DNA of 64,000 nucleotides from positions 4,402,001 through 4,466,000 of the forward strand of contig OZ234497.1 in NCBI GenBank assembly GCA_965153455.1, given 5' to 3'. A program made the position numbers and the translations under genes. Shown here one piece after another: positions 48,062 through 59,969 of this stretch. Source of the stretch: Sphagnum compactum (taxonomy: Eukaryota; Bryophyta; Sphagnopsida; Sphagnales). The first letter of the stretch is position 1. The number at the start of each line of letters is the position of its first letter. The notes beneath the pieces are model-generated. The model was not told the DNA's origin and did no database searches. It saw only the letters and a list, made by a program, of their open reading frames with translations.

Positions 48062-50712
48062 TTAGAATCTGTAGGGCCTTGAAATAGAGTGTCCATTTGA
48101 TGATGGAGTCTCATCGCCAAGATTGCTGTCATTGCCACCAAGGGAAGAAACTGAAGATCGATCTGTCCTAATGGGTCCAGGGGCGCCTTTGATGCTGGGG
48201 CTGTGCTGAGGGTAAGCCGTGGGCTTGAATGGGCGCATTGTAGGACCACAGCTGCTGATCAGATCCTCAGAGATTGGAAATGAAAGGCGCTTCTTTGCAG
48301 TTGACCAACCATCTTTTTCTGGTGTTCCCGGGCGCTGCTTTGGGGTACTGTGAGACCGTGCTTTATTTCTTGCAGACTGTGTTGCCTGCATATAGTTAGG
48401 AACAGCTGGTGAGCTTGCCAGGCTCTCATCATCACGGATTGATCCTGCTGTGCTGTAACGGGTTCCAAATCGGGGGTTTGCAATTGGCATGCTGGGAGTA
48501 GATCTGGTTGTTGTCGAAATGGCACTCCCAGCTTCTTCAGGGTCCTCCCTTCGCACCCTGCTGCGAGGGCTTGCAGGTCGGACTGACTTGAAACTTGATG
48601 GTGCAGGGGACTGCGAAGCTCCTTTGCTTGTTGTACGATGCACAGCAACAGAGCTTTGGTGGCTATGGCTGCGGCTGTTTCCATTTGACAAACCAGAACT
48701 TGTGTGAGGCACAATGTGCATTCCCTGGTTTGCTGCCCAACTTTCACTTCGAACAGGCCCAGAATGAGCCACAAGATTCTTTTGCTTGGCAAGTGAGTTT
48801 TTCTGCTTGGGTTCATGGTCACTCTCTCCCACAGGAGTTGCAAAGTTCCCATCTGTGCTCTTGACTGAGTAGCCATCAAACACATCCTTTGATGCAGAAT
48901 TGTTGTCAAAGATACGATTTTCCCAAGGCCTTGCTGCCATCCACCGCTCCAGCCAGCTCCAGCCCCAGTGAGGTTTATCAGGCTCACAGTCTATGTACAA
49001 CTGTGATGCCTCCTTGGGGGTAGCCCTCCAAAGCTGCTGTAAGATTTAACATGCACCCAAAGGTAAGAACTAAGAACTAATATGCCTTCTTTGCAATTGA
49101 AACAGGGGCTCTAAGGTGCAGGATAAAGGCCAAAGTAGCAGACTACACTGCTACCAGTGCAGTTGCACCATGCACAAACCTGATGAGAGAAGGCATAGGC
49201 TAAAGCTCTCTCCCTCTTCATTGCTGCCTCCTGTTTGTTGTGCAATTTGGCCTCGAGCTGTTGTGCACTTGCTTGGCTGGCATTCCACCCACCATCCTGC
49301 CAGCCATCCTGTGAAAAACAACAGAATGATGTGAAGAAGCCTAACTTTCAGGCCAGCAACCTAATTGACCGTCGAGTCTTGATTTCTCTCATGCCTGATT
49401 GAACAATTGTTTTACACATCTGGGGAGCAAGTCATAAGATTTTAAAGGACTTAAAGCTTTGCTGATTTCACTGCAGAAAATCAGTCCCAATTACACTCAA
49501 GAACTCTGATCTGTGCAACATAAGTATCTACCACAGATTTTCTTGGTTGAAGCTGCTGCCGACGCTGCCATAGCTGGCGTTGGACAGCTTGTCCTTCCTC
49601 TGACATACGTACACGACGAGCTCGAACACGGGCCTGGACTCGAACCAGAGCTTGCATGCACCGAAGAGTGATAGTTGCTTGCCGTCGTACTGTGTGGCCC
49701 CGGACTAATGCCTGTAGCCTCACTAGACCTCGGAGGGCACGTAATGCTCGCCTTGCCTGCAGTGGATAGTAACATGAGAAGCTGCAAAGAAGACTCTGCC
49801 AGTAAGACCTAGGGTTGTAGCTCTTTGAACATCTAGCCCTTATTGTTAGATACTTGGGGTAGTCTGCCACACCATCAACCAGCTGGTACAAATTTTCATT
49901 CTGCACAGCTCAGGACAAAGAAACTCCAAAGATAGCTTTCACTTAGCAGGGATTTACTGAGTCAAAATTCTACATTTCCTACAGGCTTGCATATTTCACA
50001 ATTCCTCAAAAGATTCAACCAGATGAGAAGGTTAAAACTCCATACCAAATAACCTCGAAAAGAAGTTTGGATCCTAATGGCTGCCCAGTCCTCTGGGCTG
50101 ATGTAAGTTGTTACTGCATACTGCCGAGTGGACTGGTGGAGAGCATTTGCCTTGTGACTAGGCCATGCTGTGGCCCCACCAACGTTGTAATCTTCATCCG
50201 TTTTCTTGTCCACCTGCACTTCCTTGTGATCTGTGTGAGAGGACTTGCCAAAGCTCCATCTTCGATTCCTGTTCTTTGGTTTTTCCTGTGCCATGCAAGC
50301 AATCACACAGATTCAACCATGATGCTTACCCTTTGAGGTATTGTTCCTAAGGTTGGTATTGAACACCAAATACTTTGGTTAGAACAGCTACTTTTTCTAA
50401 CACCTTCAACTTCCTATCTGAAACGACACATCTCATGGTCACATCATCCAAACCATACCACCATGACTTCACCTGAAATTGAAGCCAGAAAACAATTTTT
50501 ACCTTGTTCATGTTAAGTGAAATGCCAAATGTATGCATAATCAGCTTCCTAAAGCTGTTTAGGTTAAGGTCGAGGACACTCACAGCAGCTACAGGAGGCA
50601 TGTCCCCAAGCAAGTCCGGGTCCTTGGGCTCAGATTTATCATTGTCCTTGTCCTTTGATGGAGAGCGGAATGCTTTCTTCACAGCACTAAACCAATTCCC
50701 TTTCTTGCCCAT
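48062..50712 (-). CDS. IQD family (IQ67-domain) calmodulin-binding protein, five coding exons
   Basis: Coding exons read on the minus strand are 50712-50584, 50285-50046, 49756-49532, 49308-49180 and 49036-48062; all introns have GT/AG ends and are phase 0. The predicted protein has 565 residues. It starts [15 protein letters not shown], the usual IQD N-terminus. The IQ67 domain spans about residues 108-174 (from [16 protein letters not shown] through three IQ-like repeats to VRARRVRM) and is interrupted by an intron between its codons 16 and 17, the hallmark of the family. ALAYAFSHQ and [14 protein letters not shown] follow, then a Ser-rich basic tail with a DUF4005-like block around [16 protein letters not shown] (from residue 454). 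The family binds calmodulin or CaM-like proteins and is usually linked to microtubules, plasma membrane or nucleus as a scaffold. The start is the first ATG after a 3' splice site near 50723. Family assignment is very secure; the exact paralogue is not determinable. Confidence 0.95.
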
Positions 50713-50722
50713 TTTTCCTGCT

Positions 50723-52524
50723 CTGCAGAACATAACCAAGGTTGTAAAATTTGATACACAAAAAATGCTACACAAAAATATGCTCTACAAAAAAGAAGCT
50801 TACGGTTTGAACTTACAACTGCATATATCAGCTGCAGTCATATCACACCTCTGTAGTTGAACAATAGTGCAAAATAGCAAATTGGTGAAGATAACAGCAA
50901 TTTGGTGTTACAAGAAGTATCAAAGTTGAATGTTAAAAGAGGCTGTTCTCTCAGCTAATGGCAAAAGTAAGTCTTCAGGCTGCTCATTTGGTCTTGTGCA
51001 CAGCTGCAATGCTAAAAGAAACAGTGCTACATGGGAAATAGGAGAAGAAAAATATATTTATATTACAAAGCACAGAAGCCTCCTGAAGAACCCTTTGAAT
51101 TTAAGACAACAATGAGTGCAGTTGTAACCTAATGAGAGTCACTCAAAAAGTGTCAGACCATCACCTCCATCACAAATAGCAGTGTCAAGCTGCCATGAAA
51201 CAGAGGAAGACAACAGCACTCCTGTGTTCCAGATGAATGAGATGAGAAAAAAAGTTCAGAAACGTCTGTTCTCTCAGCTGACAGCACTAGTAATTCTCCA
51301 GGATCACTTTATCTTTGTGCATAGCCTCAACTCTAAAACCTCTTCAGTGTTCAGTTCACAAAATTCCTCAGTTAGAGTTCTGGTCATAGATTATCAGTGC
51401 TGGTTGGAAGAAGTAAGCTGTGGCTTATAAATGAAGCATGAACCATGTTTGCACCTGGACATAAACAGAGAAATAAGATCTACCTTCTCAAGAAACAACC
51501 CAAAGAAGTTTTCATTCTTCTAGTGGAAGATAATATATATCATAACAAAAATCCAAGAGGTGGGTATGTGGCAAGGCAATGACTAAGCATGTCCTTCTGA
51601 GCAATAGAGTGGTATGATGAGTTTGACAACACAGGATCACATACATTGTTCCACAGTTTCTGCCTTAGACAAGGCAGTGCTGGAACCATGCTGAGGTTGA
51701 GATTCCAGAAGTAGAACAGTAATGGGTCTGAGTCAAAGCAGTGCTGGAACCATGCTGAGGTTGAGATTCTGGAAGTAGAACAGTGATGGGCAGACAGCTG
51801 AAGTTTCTCAGGCAGGATAGCAAAAATGTATTCACTCATCTGTTCTAGCACTGATGCAAAAATGCAGGTGGGTATAGGCAGAAATGTACCTTGTGATAGT
51901 GTAGAAAGCCCAGCAGGTGCAGGCTGAGATGCTTTGCTCTGCCAATATTACTACCTTCTTGCTGGTGACTTCTGTGGCCTGCAGAACACGTTCAAGAAGG
52001 CACTACCATGCCATAAAGAAACAAAAAAGATGTGAATTGACAGAAGCTGCACACATTCAAAGCAGGATCTGCTCTGAACCCTGATGCAAGCTGTTGATGA
52101 ACGATGGCCTTTGCAATCTGTGGAAGGCAGATACAATGGAAAACTCAGAAAATAGAAGCAAACTAGGAATACATCCTCTTGCAAAGAGAAGAAAGAAAAA
52201 TACATAGATTGTTGCAATGCGTTTGAGGCGATTCTTGAGGTGAGAAGCGTAGTATTACAATTTACTTAGTTTCCTAAGCTCCATAGAAAAACTGACGGGA
52301 ACACATGTACTGCTGTTTCCAGATATGCCTGGCGTGCTTCTATCGCCTAAGCACGGAGTTTTGCCCCTAGACCAGTCGCTCTGTACGTGCAAAAGGCGAC
52401 ATTCGATAGCTGAGGAGCTCTATTACTACGAGCGACGTCCCATGACCTTTTCCTCCTTGCTGCTGGTGCGGAGGTTTTCTATCATCAAGGGAAAATGAGT
52501 GTAGAATGGAAGCTGGTCACTTAC
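50723..52524 (-). other. Probable 5'-UTR intron of the IQD gene
   Basis: Ten bases upstream of the IQD start codon the minus strand has a TTCTGCAG 3' splice site. A consensus GTAAGT donor preceded by CTCCG lies at 52524-52519, at the edge of the higher-GC block. Together they would bound a leader intron of about 1.8 kb. It contains a 64-bp tandem duplication (51674-51800) and a diverged pair of about 75-bp copies (near 50945 and 51269). No convincing coding exon is seen inside. This is inferred from splice-site quality only. Confidence 0.45.
51674..51800. repeat. 64-bp tandem duplication within the IQD 5' intron
   Basis: GCAGTGCTGGAACCATGCTG begins at 51674 and again at 51738, and the two 64-bp units differ at only a few positions. 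Confidence 0.8.
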
Positions 52525-53535
52525 CGGAGCGAGGGTTTGTCGTATCGGTGCAGACGGCGCAATGTCACTGCTGGAAGTAGGAAACTGTCAGCGGACTCTC
52601 AATCGAACAGAACCGGGGTCGACGACTCCAAGGCATGTTGTAGGAGTGAGAGATCTCAGGGGGGAGTGATTTGACCCCCATCAACACCCCCCCCTTACAG
52701 GACACACAGCTTACGCCCTTCCACTTGCAGTAACCGTCAGAAAAGGAACAACACAAGAACGAGACCAGCTGCTCTTTCAATGCCTGTTTACACAACAACA
52801 ACAGTGTAATAAGAGTGAGAGAGCATTACACTCAGACCGAAGCTTAGACAGAACCACGAGCTTGCACTACAGCTTCCAAGAGAGGGGGAAAACAGCACCG
52901 ACAGACACAAGCTAAATAGAGAGGGGGAAAAGAAAAGAAAGAGAAAAGATGTAGCCTAGCAGCACACATCTTCCACCTGCAGGAGAAGAGGAACAAAACC
53001 GAAATACAACAACAACAACAACAACACGATGTGCATGCAAAAATGCTTACACTTCAACTGGTTACAGAACAATGAAGCTTTCTCCAAAGCTCCAAAGCAG
53101 CAGCAGAAAGTGCTAGAGAGATGGAAAAACCGAAAAAAGAAATACATAAAACAAAAACAAAAACCACAAGATAGACACAACCACAGTGATCGCACGCTTG
53201 TGTAAGGACAAGGAGGGGGAAAAAAAAAGAAACAATAAAAAAGAAAAGATACGAGGAGAAACTCACAATGTGAAGTAAAAACGCTCCTCTGCTCCCTCCC
53301 GAGTCTGTTTATTGTGGACACAAAATGCGAATAGGGAAAAAGGAAACAGAAGAGCAGAAGGCGCTGCTCCGTTGCCGGTGGAGAAAGAGCAGGAAGGAAC
53401 AAAAGAGCAGCGAGAGAAACACACATCCCAATAAGGGCGGCGGGGGGAGAGAGACGAAGCTGGGAACGTGGGAACGGGAGAACATAGTCTGGGCACAAGG
53501 GAAATGTAGAGTAATTAATTAATTAATTAAACCTC
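52525..53535 (-). other. Probable 5' leader exon region of the IQD gene
   Basis: This block has clearly higher GC than its surroundings. Its minus strand is pyrimidine-rich (CT stretches, a run of C with GCCGCC), as in plant transcript leaders. It ends at a GTAAGT donor. Open frames here, such as one of 180 codons at 53498-52956, translate to low-complexity Leu/Phe/Cys/Ser-rich sequence without a recognisable domain, so I treat them as leader sequence or upstream ORFs rather than genes. There could be further introns inside. An (AAC)n tract lies at 53007-53025. Confidence 0.4.
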
Positions 53536-53562
53536 CCCTCCTAAATACGCTTTTAACCCTAT

Positions 53563-53570
53563 CTTTTATA
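53563..53570 (-). promoter_or_regulatory. TATA-box candidate for the IQD gene
   Basis: The minus strand reads TATAAAAG at 53570-53563, about 30 bases upstream of the GC-rich, CT-rich leader block. A TTAA tetranucleotide tract (53514-53530) follows immediately. Position and match to the plant TATA consensus support a start site near 53535, but the region is AT-rich so a chance match is possible. Confidence 0.35.
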
Positions 53571-56500
53571 TTTTATCATAGGGTCAGTTTCTTCATTAAA
53601 TAATATTTAAAATAATGAAAACGAATTTTCGTGAAAATATGAAGCTGAGGTGTTGAAAATTATCATATTAAAAAATAATAATTTCAAATTTATAAAAACG
53701 AATTAATCTGTTTTGTCCCATGTGGAAACTCATCCTAGGCTATGGTATAGACAAGGGTTATAGTATTAGTGTACTAGGTAGGTAAATACTGTGTAGTAGG
53801 TACCTAGGTGACTTGGGCACAAATTATATTATTTTGAAAGTTTTTTCAAAATTTTCAAAAAATTAAATTTTTTTTAAAGAAAACTATTCTCCAAAGAAAA
53901 TAGATTTTTTTGGGGGGAATATTACTTTAAAAGATTTTTAAAAATGAAATGTTCAAAATCAAATTAATTACCATACCTGCGACTCATTTTTAAATTGCTT
54001 GATTTGGTGGTTTGAAATTTATTTATTTTCTTAATTATCTCGAGTGAGCTAACAGTTTCCGAACAAGTTTTGATAGGTTTCTGAGAATTTTAGAAGACCA
54101 ACGGAAATGATAGAAATGAAACATTATTTTCAATGTTTAGCATAATAGGGTTGGGTGTTTATAAGCCTGAAATTGTTTTTTCCAGGCCAATGGGATTTCT
54201 AGATTTGGTGATCTGAATTTGTTTTTCTTAGTTATGTTTAAACTAATAGTACAATGTTTAATAGCTATTTATGAACATGGTTCTTGCACATTACTTGTGA
54301 ATTATTATTTTTTGGCCTTTTGTTCTTGGTTTTCTACAAAAGGGGTTGTTAGAAAAAACAGCTCTTAAAAAAGGGGGTACCATCGTAAAAAAAATTAATT
54401 AATTAATTCAACTTTGGTTGTTTGTGAAGAGGATTGAATAATAGTACCAACAACCCTCAACTTATTTTTTCTCCCAATGCTTGGTTCTCATTGGACAAGC
54501 CAACACAAATTCTACCCTTGTAACGTATATAGCTAGCCGAAAGTGAACAATTTCATCATCGTCTATGGGAATGTTTGATAGTGTGAGTGTTTTTTTTTTT
54601 TTTTTGGGGTGATGGGCCAATCAAAGAGGCCCATTATCACACAATAAAAGAAAGCAATTAGGACACCCTCAACTAATTCATACAACTAAGAATGAATACC
54701 CTTAGTATCTCCAACAAAACCCGACATGGGAAAAAAATTGAAGAGTTCTAGGCATTATTTTGTGTTCCAACAAATGTTACTTTTACTTATAAGAATTCGG
54801 ACTTGTTCGGACTTGTTCTTTCTTCATGATTTCCTGGAATAAATGGTAATGATTGGGGGCTTTTTGACAGGGTCCGGGTGACACAATCCATGACTTTGCT
54901 TGCGGTAGGCTTCTTTAGAAAAGGAGAAATATTTATGCTTTTTCTTTTTTGCATAGGCTTCTTTTTCTCTCTTTTCCAGTCAAACATGTAACCCTAATAG
55001 AAGAACACTAAGAGGATTTTCTTTAAAATAATTCTTCATTCTATAAACTCTTACACAAGTCCTCTCTCGTTATACAGGGAAAATAAAATAAAATAAAATA
55101 AAATGGGAAGTGCAGAGAGGCCTGTAAGTGGTATTTTACGTCCGGCATTGAGAGACCACGTTGTTCGACATTAGCCAGGTCTCCACAATTTGTCAATTTT
55201 TGTTTGACCGAAGGAGGACTCATAGTAGCCTACTTCTTAGACTAAAGTCAGTCCGTCCATCCGTCCATCCGTCCCTCTGATTTGAATTATAGACATCCCA
55301 TCGGCCATGAAGTAATATAATAATACGTGGACTTGTGTGTATACAAATCAACAAGTGAACTTGTGTAACACTTCAATAGTGTTATAATACAAAGCACCCA
55401 CCACCCCCTTTGGAAACACCTTTTGAACAACTTAGGGTTTTCAATAGGTACTCTTCCCCATTTTGGGAATGTCCCCCCCCCCACCCATCGGCTTTAACCA
55501 TGGTAAAACATAGGACTAAATTATCGGGAACAAAAACTATGTATTGTATAGATTAAAGAGCATCTTCAACAAGAGATTGTAAAGCACTTTGCAACCACAA
55601 TGTAGTCTCGTCAAGAAAAAGAAAAAAGTGTTGATGAGAGCACAACCCCAACACTTGTTGCACCTTGCAAATATTAAAGTGGTGTCGAGAAAGTTTTTGT
55701 TGGGCTTTGCATTTTCATGCACCATACAAAGCTTTTTTAAAGACACCTCCACACAAGTAGTTGAATCAATCATGTTGGCCGTGATTTGTTGTTGTTGTTT
55801 CATGTGGGTTTTGTTGCTTGTAGCTATGGTGTTGCAAGCCAATAATGGCTTGTAACACCATAGCAACATCAACTCCAATTGGTTTCAATGCTTGTAATAC
55901 CCACACCATCCGCATTTGCAGCAACACTTCCATGTGTGATGAGGAATTGTTTTTGGATGTTTTGCTTATGTTGGTTCTCTCAACTACACATGCTGAAAAA
56001 TGGCAACTGCTGCCTACACAAAATGTTTCAAGCAGTCCATTGCAATGCTCTCACCAAATCAACATTACTCATCAACAAAATTCGCCCCTATTCCATAACC
56101 AAGTTGTTAAAAAGCAACTATGCATTTTTAGATTAAAGACAACTTGAATTTCCCATTACAATTGGGGCACCACAAACAACACATCATATTCACAAACATT
56201 ATGCATGGTTTGCAAGAATAATCGACACATCATCTAATATCAACACATGAACAAACCTTCACCAAACATTAGTGACGGTGCAAAATAATCACAAAATATG
56301 CTCATGGCCTTGTTGCCATCTTATGGAAAATTTTCTAATTGCCCTCTCACATAATCACCATGTTTTTAAAAATCATTATGTCAAAACATGATTTTTATAT
56401 TTGGTTTTTTTCCGACCATAGTTGCATATGACTTCTCATTTATGCCATTTTTAAATTTTTTTTAGTTATGAATGTTATTGTAGTTATATAAGATTAGTCA

Positions 56501-57214
56501 TGAATATCATGTTTGGTGTAGTCTAAAACTTCTACTAAATCAAATATCAGCATATCTTAGAGCTTTAACAATCCATAATTTATGGCCTTCTTCATTGTGA
56601 ATGTACTCTTGCAATTGCTTGAATAATCGGCTCTTTTCACAAGTTCTTATTCCAATAAAGCTTAAAGCCTTGGGCTTTACATACCTATAGATCACAAGCC
56701 ATAAGATATGGAGGGTTCTTACTGAAGTGAGGGTGAACACTAGAATTTTTTTCAAACTTTCATCGGGTATCACCCCAAATATACACATGTAAAACTGGCA
56801 AGTGTCAAATCCTCAAAGGCCCACCCCCACCTAATACATTAGATAAATATTATGTAGGTACATGCCCCCAGCTCGTACCCCCCTTTTTCAATTTTCAAAG
56901 AGTTGTACCCAACCTAGAGAGTAAAATGACAAGAAGGTACGCGGTAAAACTAAAGTACTTCATTTAGGGTATATTTAATGGTGATATACACTAGGATTGA
57001 GGTTTGACCTTTCAATCATTTTGGTTGCATTTCTCCCTTCAACACTTTTGCAATAATCAATTGTGAACATTGTCGATTATGGACATTATGTCAACATGGT
57101 TCCTTTCTTCTTTCCTTTTAATGTGAGATTCAAGTTTTGAGTGTCTTGCAATCTAACCATAAATGTGACTTTTTAGGGGCGAGAGCTATGTATTATAATT
57201 GGCAAATTATAAGA
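53571..57214. other. Intergenic AT-rich DNA upstream of the IQD gene
   Basis: No gene recognised. Holds a T-run of 23 at 54591-54613 approximately, (AAAAT)n at 55080-55104, the 55.8-kb hairpin and, at 56540-56788, a minus-strand frame with KPKALSFIGIR. Confidence 0.5.
55823..55864. repeat. 19-bp hairpin with a 4-base loop
   Basis: GCTATGGTGTTGCAAGCCA (55823-55841) pairs with 55846-55864 with one mismatch around the loop ATAA. A GAGCATCTTCAACAAGAG end typical of plant MITEs lies 265 bases upstream at 55559, but no partner end was found. Confidence 0.6.
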
Positions 57215-58060
57215 TTATAGAATAACATTCCTTTGCCACAAACATGGGTAGTATACAAAGTTATTAGGAAAGTTGTATAACCCATTATGAAAGGATATGT
57301 TTTGAACTAAAGTCAAGGGCACTGACTCCTTGGAGATGCCTTCCATTTTGTCATATCCACATGTCAAAAACTTTGTGAAAAGCTTTCTCACGAAAGCATT
57401 CTTGACAACCTTGCATGCTAAAAAAATATAATATAATATAAATTTTTGCATTGGAAGAGCTCATTCCCCATATGAATCATCAAGTGTTGGAGGTCTTTTT
57501 GCCCTTCCTTTCTTTTATACATTCAATTGATAATGAAAAATGTCATAACATGTTAATGTTGATGTTGGATCCCATGTATAAAAACATATGGTTAGTGAAT
57601 TACTTATTTGCATTATGAAACCATTGTGCCCTAGTTGTTGAGTATGAGAAACCATTGTTATTGTCTCTATTGTTAGAGGTTTACAAGTTATTGATGCCCA
57701 ATAAGGTTCAAGGCCTTGATGAGTTTATTTCACTTGTGAACCTTCAAGATCTAATTTAGTAGTTTGACACAAATGCAAACACATATGAGGACATTGTAAC
57801 AAGAGAGTTTGGATTGTCCCATTGTTATCTTATTGATTTGGAAATTTATAAGTGTGTTTTGTCATGGTGGTGAATAAAAGAACAAAAATTTCTCATTGTG
57901 GTCATATTAACACAATAGATTTTTGGCATCCTAACTAGTGAAATCAAAATTTAAAAAAATATTTTCTATTGTTAGAATTCTCACAACATTTTAAAAATGT
58001 TAATTTCAAATTAACAATTTGGACAAACTTATTTTTGTGAATAATAATTAGTTAACTAAT
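57215..58060 (+). pseudogene. hAT transposase pseudogene, C-terminal part only
   Basis: Plus-strand frames give DSLEMPSILSYPHVKNFVKS (57326-57385), LMLDPMYKNIWLVNYLF (near 57562-57611), VVEYEKPLLLSLLLEVYKLL (to about 57690), then CVLSWW, KFLIVVILT and the degraded dimerisation block IFGILTSEIKI (57925-57955). No N-terminal half is seen upstream. Stops and frameshifts throughout. This is the third copy of the same hAT group in the window. Confidence 0.6.
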
Positions 58061-59802
58061 CCTTGTGTTAGTTGTTCGAAATTTGGCATCTATATGTGAA
58101 ATTAAATATGATTTGATAGAAGAGTTAAATGTCGAATTTGTGAATAAAGTTGAACGTGAAGAGTTTATAGATGTCCACAACCCATTTTATGAGACAATCT
58201 GACATTTTGTGGATTTTTTTTGGAATGTGCAAATGTTTAAAGTTTGTGACTATTTGTTGCATGGCAATTATCCACATGTATAAGTCCTTATACATATTAG
58301 ATGTCCATGGAAATGATGAAATTATTTTTATGTTAAGGTTTTTATGCATTTTTTTTTTGCATGTTTTCAAATTGTGAGGTTGTCATTAAGTTTCTTGAAA
58401 AGGAGTTTGGGGTATTCAAGGTTTGTTGTTTGGTTTTCTTGAAGGGTTTATTTTATTATTTAAGGGTTTTAAAAAAAAAAGTTGATCTACTTTTGAAGGG
58501 AGTTAAGGATTGATGCGAAACCTTGGATTTTGATGGTTTGTCTTTGAAGGTGTTTTTCTTTGAAGGTTTTTTTGTCTTTTGAATGTTTGTCCCTTTGATA
58601 ACAAGTTTTTTTTTGTTTTTCAATCTTGGTTTTTATGAATGTAATGTTTTTTTTTCTATTTTTGATTGTCTATCCCTTTGATTATGAAATTTTTTCCTAT
58701 CTTAAAATGTTTGTCCCTTTTATTGTGAGGGTTTATTTTAATTTTTAGGTCTATTTATCTTTGAGATTTGTTTATCTGTTTGGATGTTTTTGAGGCATGT
58801 TTGTTTTTGAGGTCTATTTGTCCATATTTGAAAAGAGTTGGGAATATCTGAATCAAGTCTTTGAAAGCCCATTTGGAACTATGGCTCACATGGAAGAATG
58901 ACTTGCAATAAAACCAAATTAACAAAAAAAATCATTTTAATTCATATTAATAGTACCTCTTTTCAATTTAGTTTAGAAGTTACAATGCTTTTCTAATCTT
59001 ATTGCTTATAGTGAAAACTTTGGATGTTTGTTGTTGGTTTCCCCATTGTTGCAATGTTTCATACAAGGTATTTTTCAAGCTTGCATTTTAGAACTCAAGG
59101 AAAAACCTCATTAATTATATATGATAGAATTTCTTTCAAAAAAGTGGAATGTTTTAAAAAGACCTAGCAAGATATTAGTTAGGGTTTTTGTTCAAGACAT
59201 GGAATGTATTTTGTCCAAGGCATGGAAATGTATATCCGCCCTTGAACATATCCAACCCCCAACCTTGCCTCATAGCTACTACCTATCACTAGGATTTTAA
59301 AACTTGGAATTAACTTGTTCTTTGATGTTTGAAATTTTAACAGGTTCCAGTACCACATGATGGAACAAGACATTACCCAACTGGGCTCAATGGATTCCGA
59401 GGTGGAATCGGGCCCATTCCATAGTACATTATTGCTCTCGTTTAGTGTCTATCTGGCCTTTGGGTAATGTTGCCACTATGAATGAATGAATGAAGGAAGC
59501 AAGCAAGCAAGCAATCATGTAGAAAGAGGAGGAGGAGCTTTTAGATAGTGGGCCATCATGGGCCATTCCGTGTTCACGAGAGGCTACAGAAAATCATCAT
59601 TCTCTTCAGAAAAAGAAAAGAAAAGCATGTGGCTCTCCGATACATACACTAGAGGCTACAAAAGTACCCATTCTTTTATGCTCTATCCCCCACTATTGGA
59701 AGTTTCTTTTCTTCTTAAAACAAAAAATCCTAACAAAAATTTCCTCTTCCTCCATTGGCAAACAATCTTCTCAATGGATAGGGAAAAAAAAGGCCCATAT
59801 GA
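58061..59802. other. T-rich intergenic DNA
   Basis: 58380-58830 consists of degenerate TTTGTCCCTTTGAT/TTTGAAGG units. A plus-strand ATG frame at 59558-59914 runs into the snapback element and shows no domain. Confidence 0.5.
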
Positions 59803-59809
59803 TAAAATA

Positions 59810-59969
59810 AGGAAAATTTTAAATTCACACCTTTTTTGGTTAAATTCACACCCTTACGGAGGATGCAGAGAATGTCCTTTGGCGCCAAACCTTGCCCACC
59901 GAGCGCTCGCACTTTAACCAAAGAAGGGTGTGAATTTAACCAAAAAAGGTGTGAATTTAAAATTTTCCT
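59810..59969. mobile_element. 160-bp snapback element with perfect 46-bp inverted arms
   Basis: The left arm (59810-59855) and right arm (59924-59969) are exact reverse complements over all 46 bases, around a GC-richer 68-base loop. Each arm contains two copies of TTAAATTCACACC. The direct repeat TAAAATA lies at both ends (59803-59809 and 59969-59975, sharing one base with the arm), which looks like a 6-7 bp target duplication. No protein is encoded. Perfect arms imply a recent insertion, or homogenisation. The superfamily is not assigned. Confidence 0.75.

Noticed and set aside
48259-48987. 242-codon minus-strand open frame
   Set aside because: It is the alternative frame of the last IQD coding exon.
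52956-53498. 180-codon minus-strand open frame upstream of the IQD gene
   Set aside because: Composition is Leu/Phe/Cys/Ser-rich from a CT-rich strand, no domain, and it lies where the IQD leader is expected.
59558-59917. 119-codon plus-strand ATG frame
   Set aside because: Its C-terminus is made by the snapback element and the remainder is low-complexity; no family match.
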